Below, one piece after another: positions 8,501 through 14,562 of a stretch of 18,819 nucleotides of DNA (the stretch's first letter is position 1; each line of letters starts with the position of its first letter). Origin of the DNA: Anaerolineae bacterium (lineage in GTDB: Bacteria > Chloroflexota > Anaerolineae > JAAYZQ01); assembly GCA_016929795.1 (NCBI GenBank), contig JAFGIA010000443.1, positions 1 to 18,819 on the forward strand, written 5' to 3'. Made by a program: the position numbers and the translations under genes. Below the pieces are notes generated by a model. That model made no database searches, was not told the DNA's origin, and worked only from the letters and a program-made list of their open reading frames with translations.

Positions 8501-9000
8501 AGCGCAAAGAACGTCAGCAGAGCCGTTGCCAGGGCCACCAAGAGGACGGATAGAACCAGAAACTGCCGATTGGGCGTGTTAGCGCCCCACAGCGCACCCC
8601 AGGCACGAACGAGTGCTCGGGGCTTCCGATCACCCGCCGCACCACTCGGCGGGGACGCTGCCTCCTGCCGCTCCCGGTAAGCCAGGACGTATAGAAGAAC
8701 GAGTGCGGTGTTCAGTCCAAGTGATACCCAGATCAGGTCGGTCAGGGCAGCTTGCGCGATCAGCAGCACGGTGCCCGGTAGGATCAAGAGCCCGAGCCCC
8801 AGGACTACGCTGAAGCCAACTGTTTCGAGCGGCGACAGATCATCATGGCCCACGATAAAACGGGTGAGGACGAACCCCGGGATGCCGAACAGAACCAGGA
8901 GGGCGATGCCTGTCGGCAGGATGATGCCCGGGATCACGAGCAGGCCCAGTTGAACGGCCAGGCCGGCGCACAGCAGGGCGATCCAGATCAAACGTTTCAT
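5590..9000 (-). CDS. Large multi-spanning membrane protein, GT-C-like, with TPR and two C-terminal beta-sandwich-like domains
   Basis: The protein has 1136 residues. Roughly 14 hydrophobic helices lie between 4 and 575. The first long outer loop at 168-205 carries acidic residues (MWEKSDGWSYAAYLRRYM, then NPYG) in the place where GT-C glycosyltransferases keep a catalytic acid. A soluble domain follows at about 580-720, then a short TPR-like pair at 728-800 (EGDLAGAEENLQQAILQSPD). Two related domains come at about 848-977 and 983-1123, each ending in a W-G-x-P motif. I chose the ATG at 9000 (MKRLIWIALL) 16 nt after the flippase stop; the frame extends to 9105 inside that gene, and nearby GTG codons at 9009 and 9003 are alternatives. 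The stop overlaps the next gene in ATGA. A polyprenyl-linked sugar transferase or polymerase role is inferred; no named family is claimed. Confidence 0.82.
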   Translation of the reverse strand: MKRLIWIALLCAGLAVQLGLLVIPGIILPTGIALLVLFGIPGFVLTRFIVGHDDLSPLETVGFSVVLGLGLLILPGTVLLIAQAALTDLIWVSLGLNTALVLLYVLAYRERQEAASPPSGAAGDRKPRALVRAWGALWGANTPNRQFLVLSVLLVALATALLTFFALEVRMWEKSDGWSYAAYLRRYMVEDTLNPYGTISTQSDARFALSTWIGMLAAVGHVAQVDPNALYWAGLIPTLGAAAFLSFYALAKTLFRSASTAILASIVQIVYYASSLYRDTGGRVWAGSGLMKRIQEDKYAAVWIVAPITLALAYKFLEKGRIRHLLGFVLVATAATIVHPMGYVSLILTLGSFLLIHVIAALWPLAGADRAPSAPAAGRAPRLVSMLVQNKATISRFVVMLAILGVLALLPWFARQALVEGGSRAFAPQDPERLLDVYEQARHLVVFAPGWFMASPSLLWHPMILLALILTPFLVRNLRQSRPAQFLFAGMTIPLLLIYNPLTASLLASLITPSQIWRIRLFLPVGLVVGFVMADLLGSLLQRALRSTSAKAAGTYQALLALLTVAILALLLRGPFQQGVAEIRLERTEPGLTVAEFEQDILEQLDAELVTDHAVVVADARISDYVPAFTNKATLLFFRGKVNRDVVGDTELSNEEMRIQIDALYDTTAVNAEVIDWMDRYDAELLVVSKSSPLFQALSMIPSAFTLQYANEGYALYRVAADPATNPAVQGEILLLEGDLAGAEENLQQAILQSPDSFVPYLGMAKIRLMESRPEDAFEYLARAHALLPDLDAAVDTFVWAIDVAPEYILEYTRDGLVYQTPEALNVVSSLLDQVEEARLSPSGENLVYRSTAVIDRKPLGVLFEHPPSRIEFSVQVPTNARLEYSIALAPGAWSIGKGDGVQFDLTLDDQSGVTTRLASEYIDPKNLPEQRKWQERSVDLSRWSGQAVTVTFTTGPGPNGNEQYDWAIWGEPRIVQPVAYDLIDAFPSTEVSGDGVAEITTRLVGYQAHPALAQQPPSRVVYPVELPLQSELRFRFYSDATSGSGAGCVIYVRDPGPPSRLYVVFEANTPPVGLSNPSWVGERVDLSAFGGRTIDIIFECQAVRNGEQLASSTFWGTPLIVDTGSPPGISGTSEP
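5632..6054 (-). repeat. Protein-level repeat copy B (residues 983-1123 of the same protein)
   Basis: This is a divergent copy with PPSRVVYPVELPLQSELRFR, then SWVGERVDLSAFGGRTIDII and STFWGTPLIV. The shared landmarks with copy A are PPSR, V-P-x(3)-L, V-DLS, and the closing W-G-x-P. It lacks the YIDPK and QYDWA motifs. Confidence 0.6.
6070..6459 (-). repeat. Protein-level repeat copy A (domain of the 1136-residue protein, residues 848-977)
   Basis: This domain has VQVPTNARLEYSIALAPGAW, GDGVQF, EYIDPKNLP, RSVDLSRWSGQAVTVTF and NEQYDWAIWGEPR. It aligns by eye almost end to end with the C-terminal domain of the downstream ligase-like protein, and more loosely with copy B. Its alternating hydrophobic pattern and lack of helices suggest an extracytoplasmic beta-sandwich. 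Binding of glycan is a guess. Confidence 0.75.
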
Positions 9001-9016
9001 CACAATCACAACACCC

Positions 9017-10492
9017 CTAGTTTGGCCGAAGCGAGGCGACAAGGAACGACCCAAGACGGACGATGTATCCGTCCAGCCGCCACAGCCGCATGGTGAGGAT
9101 GGCACACGCGGCCCACAACACTACGCGCGGGAGCCAGGCCGGAACCGGCTCGGGGATCGCGCCGGCGGCCAGGATGCTCAGGGCGCCGAAAGCCGGAATG
9201 AGGAGCAACGGTGCATAGGTCACGCGGATCTTGGCTGCCGGCCGGATCAAGAGCGTGCGCAGGACAAAGTCGAGACATGACGCGCTGCTGTCGCCGAATG
9301 CGGCCCCCATCACCCTCAACGACTTGATCAGCGATAAGGTAACGCCTGCGTTCACAGCGAGCCGCGCGATCGACATCTTCATCGGGATGTCGGGCCGGTT
9401 GACGCCGACAAAAATCGGGCTCACGGCCAGCGCGATCCCTCGAAACACCTGCCCGGCCGCCAGGATGGCGAACACTGTTTCGCCCGCCAGAAACCCGGGC
9501 TGGTTGGGATACAGGAGCCGGGTGATCTGGGGAAAAAACATGATTATTGGCACGGCCATGAACGTGAGGAGGAAGGCAGAGATCGTCATGGCCTGGTTCG
9601 TCAGCCGCTCCAGCGCGACCGTCTGCCTTTTGGCATACATCTCGGTCATCGCGGGACCGGTCACCTTGAGCAGCGCTGTGGGGAGCACACTCAAGCTACT
9701 CGCGAGCATCAGCGTATACGAGTAGATGCCGATCTCTGCCTTGGTCAAGAACGCTCCCATGAGCAGGACGTTCAGCCGGTTGTTCAACTCGGCGATGATC
9801 CTCGACAGCACGAGCTGGCTGCCTACCCAGCCTAGCTCTCGAATGCGCGCCGTGAGGTTGACTGCGCTCACCGTGCGGTGGACGCGGGTCAGGACCCACA
9901 TCAGGGGAAAGAGTGCGACTTCGGTGAGCGACAGAATCCAGACCGCTGCGCTCACGCCCCCGCGCAGCCACCAATTCCAGACGACAGTGAGGACGATCAT
10001 TAACAGATAGCGCACGCTTTCGCTGATTGCCAGGGTGCGCATCTCGCGCAGGCCGTTCATGCGCGCCATTGCGATTTTATTCAAGCCGTAGAAGGGCAAG
10101 CCGATCGCCACGATGGGCAGCAGTTCGGATAACTCGACCATGTCGAACAACTGGCCCAGCGGGCCACGGATGAGGAACAGTACAATTCCGGCGGCTGACG
10201 TTGCTGCCAGCACGATCACCAGCGCAGCCGCATAGTATTGGGCACTTTTCTCCTCTTCTTCACAAAACTCCGCAGTGTACTTGGTGAGGGCGAGAGGGAT
10301 GCCGACCATGCCGACCGTGCCCGCGAACATATAGATCGTAGCTACGAGCGTATATACCCCTAGCCCACTCGCACCCAACAGGCTACCGAGGACGACCGTC
10401 ACCAGGAACCCGGCAAGCATCAGGAACAGAGAGCTGGACAGAGACCAGCCTGTGTCCATGACAAAGCGGTCAAAGCTGTTTCGCCTGGGCAT
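9017..10492 (-). CDS. wzx: Oligosaccharide flippase, Wzx/polysaccharide biosynthesis family
   Basis: This is a 491-residue integral membrane protein of the MOP superfamily that moves lipid-linked oligosaccharides across the cytoplasmic membrane. It shows many hydrophobic segments spread over the whole length, at about the number expected for a 12-14-helix protein. The N-terminus DTGWSLSSSLFLMLAGFLVT runs into VLGSLLGASGLGVYTLVATI, the usual Wzx opening with a short amphipathic start before helix 1. A mid-protein segment, ELNNRLNVLLMGAFLTKAEI, contains the conserved 'LG-like, not-yet-a-ligand' helix 7 region, and PNQPGFLAGETVFAILAAGQ resembles helix 9-10. Start ATG at 10492 has only a weak purine-rich GGTAG upstream. 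The gene ends 16 nt before the next start. The family is secure; the symbol is generic and substrate specificity cannot be read. Confidence 0.9.
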   Translation of the reverse strand: MPRRNSFDRFVMDTGWSLSSSLFLMLAGFLVTVVLGSLLGASGLGVYTLVATIYMFAGTVGMVGIPLALTKYTAEFCEEEEKSAQYYAAALVIVLAATSAAGIVLFLIRGPLGQLFDMVELSELLPIVAIGLPFYGLNKIAMARMNGLREMRTLAISESVRYLLMIVLTVVWNWWLRGGVSAAVWILSLTEVALFPLMWVLTRVHRTVSAVNLTARIRELGWVGSQLVLSRIIAELNNRLNVLLMGAFLTKAEIGIYSYTLMLASSLSVLPTALLKVTGPAMTEMYAKRQTVALERLTNQAMTISAFLLTFMAVPIIMFFPQITRLLYPNQPGFLAGETVFAILAAGQVFRGIALAVSPIFVGVNRPDIPMKMSIARLAVNAGVTLSLIKSLRVMGAAFGDSSASCLDFVLRTLLIRPAAKIRVTYAPLLLIPAFGALSILAAGAIPEPVPAWLPRVVLWAACAILTMRLWRLDGYIVRLGSFLVASLRPN

Positions 10493-10586
10493 CTGCTACC
10501 GGGGCGCTTTCCCGTGGCTCATCACGGTCGCACAGACCTACCCTTCACTTGCGTTTTTCTCCCTCGTAGCCCTGGCAATGCAACAC
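10493..10586 (-). other. 94-nt gap between second sulfotransferase and flippase
   Basis: This is the widest gap inside the main operon. I looked for promoter hexamers, hairpins and Shine-Dalgarno sites and saw only a weak GGTAG before the ATG at 10492. It probably reads through, but an internal promoter of another sigma class cannot be excluded. Confidence 0.45.
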
Positions 10587-11456
10587 CTACTCCCACTCCA
10601 GGTCCATGTCCAGGTCCGCTTGCAGGGCCTGGTTGTGCGATGTGAAATACGCGCTCAGCCGTCTACGAAGCGCCGGATCCATGCCGGGGTAGCTCGCCTC
10701 GTTATACTTCTTTGCGATCGCCGTCTCGTGGTAGGCAAGCCCGAGAAACTCGGCCACCTGTTTCGTCGTGTGCGCAGGATGCCTGAACAGCTCCTCACTT
10801 TTCAGGATCAGGATCCGCTGTCGCGGAAACAACGCCGTCCACCGCCGGAGCTGCTCGACATAGATCCCGCGTGCCAGGTAGGAAAAATGCTGGTGAGCAA
10901 AGCTGACATAATGCGGATCGTCGAGAATTTTTTCGACTTCGCCTGCCAGGCGCTGCTCCTCCCGGTCGATTGCATCTGGAAACGACAGCGTCTCAATTCC
11001 CCGCTGCACCTCATAGTGATAGTGCGACAGTGCTCGGTCGATCGGATTCCTCAGCAAGACGATTAGCTTGACCTCGGGGATGGTATTCCTCACACGTTGC
11101 GCGGCGTGCGGGTGGAACAGGTAGTACGGAGTCGCCTCGCCCACGGCAAATTTGCCGCGTGGCTCGGAGGTGGACTGCGTCGTGCGTCGGGGCGGAAAGT
11201 AGGCTTGATACCAGAGTAAGCCCCGCGCAAAGCGCTTGTCAAAGAAGTGGACCTCCTTGCGAAAGGCAGGCAGGACGTTGCAAGATGCTACCAGATAGTT
11301 GTACAGAGACGTCGTGCCACACCGCTGTGCGCCAATGATCACAAAATCCGGCAATGCACGCAGTGGGGAAGTCGCCAGGCGGAAGGCGTATTCGAAGGCG
11401 CGCGGGAGCAGGCGCACATCCGGCACTCTGCTCACACCGTTGTGCATGGCGCTCAT
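10587..11456 (-). CDS. Sulfotransferase, heparan-sulfate-sulfotransferase-like (second of two)
   Basis: The protein has 289 residues and a P-loop sulfotransferase fold. Motifs are PDFVIIGAQRCGTTSLYNYL (36-55) as the 5'-PSB loop, RKEVHFFD (67-74), where Lys/Glu sit as in animal heparan N- and 3-O-sulfotransferases, GEATPYYLFHP (107-117), and VKLIVLLRNPIDRALSHYHY (129-148) as the 3'-phosphate site. SEELFRHP (220-227) and a C-terminal helix ending DLDMDLEWE complete the domain. It is clearly different from the preceding sulfotransferase, so this is not a recent tandem duplication. I chose the ATG at 11456 because it forms ATGA with the upstream stop and has GGGGAG 7 nt upstream; the longer frame to 11510 is less likely. 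A 94-nt gap with no convincing promoter or hairpin follows before the flippase. The acceptor is unknown. Confidence 0.92.
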   Translation of the reverse strand: MSAMHNGVSRVPDVRLLPRAFEYAFRLATSPLRALPDFVIIGAQRCGTTSLYNYLVASCNVLPAFRKEVHFFDKRFARGLLWYQAYFPPRRTTQSTSEPRGKFAVGEATPYYLFHPHAAQRVRNTIPEVKLIVLLRNPIDRALSHYHYEVQRGIETLSFPDAIDREEQRLAGEVEKILDDPHYVSFAHQHFSYLARGIYVEQLRRWTALFPRQRILILKSEELFRHPAHTTKQVAEFLGLAYHETAIAKKYNEASYPGMDPALRRRLSAYFTSHNQALQADLDMDLEWE

Positions 11457-12343
11457 GCCTCTGCTCCCCCCGCAGGGCGGGGCGGCTGGTATCCCAGTTG
11501 CTGCATGCACTGCCGAGAAGCAAAGGTCTGGATCTCGTCGACATAGTTCGCGGCATAGCGCGCGTCGAACGTACGTCGCGTCTCTACCTGGCGCGCCACC
11601 GACGCGACGGTCGTGCTACCAGTCTGTACGTCCAAAAAAGCCAGCAGCCCTCGCACCTCGGCTTCAGGTGCGTCGAGTAGCGCCTCATAGCGCACCTCGT
11701 AGTACCGCTCCGGGGCGATCCGCTTTTTTTCTTCGAGCGCGAACGACACATACCGTTCCCACAGCTCCAGGTCGTGCTGAAAGTTGAGCGTCGATGTCCC
11801 ATAACCTCGCAGTTGGTACCACCACCACTTCCACCACTGCTCTCGAATCATGCACGTCCGCCTGTGAATGCTGATCGCCACGTCGACGCCATTGCGCAGC
11901 ACGTGCACGAATCGCGCGTGTGGAAAGACGCTCAGCCAGATCGGAAAGGTGAGCGTCGTGCGTGGATCCTTCCATCCCCATCGGGAGAGGGGCAGGTCAC
12001 GCCCGGCGGGCCACTGCTCAGCTCCAAAAAAGTCGCGGATCGTGTTCCTCTCTAACAGGATGTGTTCGAGCACCCCGGCCTGCCGCTCCACAAACTGTGG
12101 CGACGCCATCGCCTCGATCATTGGCTCTACGTTGCTCCACGTGGCGCCGGCGCTGGCGAAAATCGACTGGTTGAGTTTCTGGAAGAATGGTGGCTCGGCG
12201 TTGACAGACAGCCGGCTCCCCATATAGATCCCTACATCGATTAGGAGGCGGGTCACCAGGCTGGTGCCTGAGCGGTGCATGCCGAGGATGACGACGGGCT
12301 CGGCCTGGCTCATCTGGCTTTCGAATCGTCGGGATTGAGTCAC
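11453..12343 (-). CDS. Sulfotransferase family protein (first of two)
   Basis: This is a 296-residue PAPS-dependent sulfotransferase-type protein that would move sulfate to a carbohydrate hydroxyl or amine. Visible features are the 5'-phosphosulfate loop VVILGMHRSGTSLVTRLL (17-34), GWKDPRTT (123-130), the 3'-phosphate segment ARFVHVLRNGVDVAISIHRR (143-162) and EVRYEALLDAPEAEV (216-230). An unusual Trp-rich stretch, QWWKWWWYQLRGY, lies at 169-181. I prefer the GTG at 12343, which overlaps the preceding TGA as GTGA and has GGAG 10 nt upstream. The ATG at 12313 gives a 286-residue protein beginning MSQAEPVVILG and is a real alternative. The frame is open further upstream to 13216, but that part is a shadow of the glycosyltransferase. 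It overlaps the next gene by 4 nt. The acceptor is unknown; glycan is inferred from context. Confidence 0.88.
   Translation of the reverse strand: MTQSRRFESQMSQAEPVVILGMHRSGTSLVTRLLIDVGIYMGSRLSVNAEPPFFQKLNQSIFASAGATWSNVEPMIEAMASPQFVERQAGVLEHILLERNTIRDFFGAEQWPAGRDLPLSRWGWKDPRTTLTFPIWLSVFPHARFVHVLRNGVDVAISIHRRTCMIREQWWKWWWYQLRGYGTSTLNFQHDLELWERYVSFALEEKKRIAPERYYEVRYEALLDAPEAEVRGLLAFLDVQTGSTTVASVARQVETRRTFDARYAANYVDEIQTFASRQCMQQLGYQPPRPAGGAEA
11464..11471 (-). promoter_or_regulatory. Ribosome binding site for second sulfotransferase
   Basis: GGGGGGAG on the minus strand lies 7 nt before the ATG at 11456. It lies inside the end of the first sulfotransferase gene and decides this start. Confidence 0.6.
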
Positions 12344-13329
12344 GTCTGCACATCTCCATCGTGTTTTCCTTCTCTGCCGGCGAGATCCATCAGCGTCGTG
12401 GCAACATCGGCCTCCTCGTTCAAGTGCGCGACCGAGGCGGCAAGCTGATGCCACAATCGTGTGCTTGCCTGGACGTCGCCCGCCTGCCGGTGGCGCACGC
12501 CATGGTAGTGAGTGACCAGCGGAATGCCCGCGTACAGGTAGAGCTCGAACTCGTCGGCCAGCTCCATCACCGCCAATTCCCCCCGCAACGGTGCAGTGAT
12601 CTGGTGCGCGGCAGTGGCGGGTGTCAGCAGCTCCGCCCGGTACCCCTGGGCAGCGACCGCAGCCGGAATTTTCCAACCCGTGTCTTTGCTGCTGCCGCCG
12701 AACATGGCGCGCATCCACCAAGCGGTGCGCGTTCCATAGAAGCGTTGGCCCATCAGGCGCTCGCCGCTCCACCCGCCGACGATGCTCAGCAGGCGCCGCA
12801 CCTGGTCCCAGGCAGCCACCATCGCGGCGTCGGTATAGGGTGTCCAGTCGGCTCCGATCTGGCGGAAAAGCACGGTCGAGAACAGGATCCAGATCGGCGA
12901 CGGGAACCCGTGATACTTGGCGAGCTTGCGGCTGTGATGGGGTGTCCCGACCGCTGCGACGCCGTTCTGCGACAGGAGAGAACAGCACAAGACATCCCAG
13001 CCGCGGGCGAGCATCAGGCAGTCGGGGTCGCAAACCAGGCACAGGTCCGTTTCCACTTCCTGGAGGAGCCTGTTGAGACCGAGCCCGTGTGTGTACGAGC
13101 CGGATGCCCGCTCCCGCTTGGCCCGTCGTGGGTTTGCGGGTGCAAAGGGAATAATGCGCGCCGACGAGCCCAGGGCCTCGTATAACTGGGTATCGCGCCC
13201 ATCCGTGTTGTCGCACACCAGGTAGTTGAGCTTGCTGCCTGTGGTCGTGTGCTCCAGGCTGTCAAATAGGTGGAGGAGGTGAGCCGTCGAGTAGTAGCTC
13301 ACGGTCCCGACCGTAATCGCCGGCTGCAT
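12340..13329 (-). CDS. GT-A-like glycosyltransferase (family 2-related)
   Basis: The protein has 329 residues. The N-terminus ITVGTVSYYSTAHLLHLFDS and LNYLVCDNTDG (35-44) match the start of a GT2 nucleotide-binding domain. The segment DLCLVCDPDCLM (95-106) supplies a DxD-type metal site (D101/D103). The C-terminal half has AVGTPHHS (126-133), GGSSKDTGWKIP (211-222) and a His-rich HYHGVRHRQ (274-282) that could bind metal or diphosphate. The ATG at 13329 directly abuts the TAG of the preceding gene (TAGATG) and has GGAG 6 nt upstream. The stop overlaps the GTG start of the sulfotransferase in GTGA. No membrane helix is seen, so it is probably cytoplasmic. It is divergent; the fold call is good, but donor and acceptor are unknown. 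Confidence 0.78.
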   Translation of the reverse strand: MQPAITVGTVSYYSTAHLLHLFDSLEHTTTGSKLNYLVCDNTDGRDTQLYEALGSSARIIPFAPANPRRAKRERASGSYTHGLGLNRLLQEVETDLCLVCDPDCLMLARGWDVLCCSLLSQNGVAAVGTPHHSRKLAKYHGFPSPIWILFSTVLFRQIGADWTPYTDAAMVAAWDQVRRLLSIVGGWSGERLMGQRFYGTRTAWWMRAMFGGSSKDTGWKIPAAVAAQGYRAELLTPATAAHQITAPLRGELAVMELADEFELYLYAGIPLVTHYHGVRHRQAGDVQASTRLWHQLAASVAHLNEEADVATTLMDLAGREGKHDGDVQT

Positions 13330-14562
13330 CTATGGCTCCATCCCCGGCTCTAAAGGCACCTGTCCCGTGGTGTGCGCGGCGTGTTCTGGCTGAAGGCGGT
13401 GAGCAGCTAGCGCAAAAGAGCCGAGCGCTTTGTACATCCACGCCTGTCCCCATCTCAGAAAAACGGTCTGGTTGACGCGGCCATCCGCAAAGAGCTTGTA
13501 GTAGAACTGGTCCTTGCCGTCGAACAGGTTGCGCAGGGCAAACTCGACGACGCGTGCTGCAAAGTCGAGCCTGCCCAGTTGGACCGGGGTCAAGATCGCC
13601 TGGGCCACGTCGTGAATGTCGACGGGATACGACTGATCGGGGGCCCACCGTGGCACCGGGCCGTCAAAGAGGAACTCTTGATAATAATCCCAACCGCGAT
13701 CGATTGCCGCTGCCGCCGCGTCGTCTTCCAGACGATCGCTGGCGATGTGCAGATGCTCGAGCACAAAGCCGGTGTGCCGGTTATCGATCGTCCGATTCGG
13801 CTCGCCGTTGCGCCCGGCACTCGTATAGTACCACGAGCCATCCTCATTCTGGCCTTCGACGACAAAGCGCACGGCCCTGGCTGCAAAATCCGCCTGGGCG
13901 CGATCACCCGTCACGTGGCTCAGCCACGCGAGGAATGAAGCGGCCATGGCGTTGCTGTTAAAGGCCAGGTCACGGTTCGTCGGCCCGTAGTATAGACACA
14001 GCGAATCGCCCAGGTCGTCGTACCCGTTGTCGAGCATCAGGTAATCGGCCACTTCCTGGGCCATCTCCACCGCCCGTGCGTCGCCCGAAACGTCATAGTG
14101 GTCGAGAATCCCATGCGCGATCGGGCTGGTGGCGCAGACGGCAGGCGTGTGCGGCGGGTACCTGGGGTTGCTGCCCCACGAGAAAGGCTGGCCCCAACAC
14201 AGGTGATCGAACCCCGGGCTGCGGTGCGCCACCAGCAAGTCCAGAAGCCTTCTGTTCTCGTCGAGGAGCTCAGGATGCGGCGCAAGCTGGTACAGGAACG
14301 AATTGCCACTCACGATCAGGCCCAGTGCCTTGGGCATGATCACGGGTGAAAACGTCGTAAAGACACGCCTCGGAATCCAGGGGTGCAGTGGCTTGAGCAT
14401 CCGCCGCACCCAGCCGAGGGCCGGCCCGATTACAGGGTAGCGCCGTGCGCTGAACACGCGCTCGTCGAGGAGATAGGGGTCAATGCCTGCGTACTCTTGC
14501 TCGCGAAACCATGTGCGCATGTCTCCGCATATCATCGCCGAGCGCTCGGCCGACTTGATCAT
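13330..14562 (-). CDS. Alpha/alpha-toroid-like protein of unknown function (possible glycan-modifying enzyme)
   Basis: The likely protein is 410 residues. I chose the ATG at 14562 because it forms an ATGA overlap with the DUF354 stop and has AGGGG 10 nt upstream; the longer frame to 14712 lies inside DUF354. No signal peptide or membrane helix is evident. Repeating helix pairs run from about 100 to 390, with aromatic/His/Asp-rich loops: FDHLCWGQPFSWGSN (118-132), YYGPTNRDLAFNSNAM (191-206), a QW-like QNEDGSWYY (238-246), DNRHTGFVLEHL (260-271), YPVDIHDVAQAI (312-323) and NQTVFLRWGQAWMYKAL (364-380). This pattern resembles six-hairpin glycosidases, polysaccharide lyases, glucuronyl C5-epimerases and squalene-cyclase-type toroids. 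The position between glycosyltransferases and sulfotransferases favours a role in glycan modification, but I do not recognise a specific family. The internal ATG at 14535 is an alternative start. Confidence 0.78.
   Translation of the reverse strand: MIKSAERSAMICGDMRTWFREQEYAGIDPYLLDERVFSARRYPVIGPALGWVRRMLKPLHPWIPRRVFTTFSPVIMPKALGLIVSGNSFLYQLAPHPELLDENRRLLDLLVAHRSPGFDHLCWGQPFSWGSNPRYPPHTPAVCATSPIAHGILDHYDVSGDARAVEMAQEVADYLMLDNGYDDLGDSLCLYYGPTNRDLAFNSNAMAASFLAWLSHVTGDRAQADFAARAVRFVVEGQNEDGSWYYTSAGRNGEPNRTIDNRHTGFVLEHLHIASDRLEDDAAAAAIDRGWDYYQEFLFDGPVPRWAPDQSYPVDIHDVAQAILTPVQLGRLDFAARVVEFALRNLFDGKDQFYYKLFADGRVNQTVFLRWGQAWMYKALGSFALAAHRLQPEHAAHTTGQVPLEPGMEP
13336..13339 (-). promoter_or_regulatory. 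Ribosome binding site inside the end of the preceding gene
   Basis: GGAG on the minus strand lies 6 nt before the ATG at 13329, within the last codons of the toroid gene. It supports a start immediately after the stop codon. Confidence 0.5.

Noticed and set aside
10587..12343. Sulfotransferase pair as a recent tandem duplication
   Set aside because: Beyond the two phosphate-binding motifs the proteins do not align by eye and differ in domain layout.
12344..13216. N-terminal extension of the first sulfotransferase frame
   Set aside because: The extension overlaps the glycosyltransferase gene, reads as Arg/Pro/Gly-rich shadow, and precedes a normal sulfotransferase N-terminus with a coupled GTG start.
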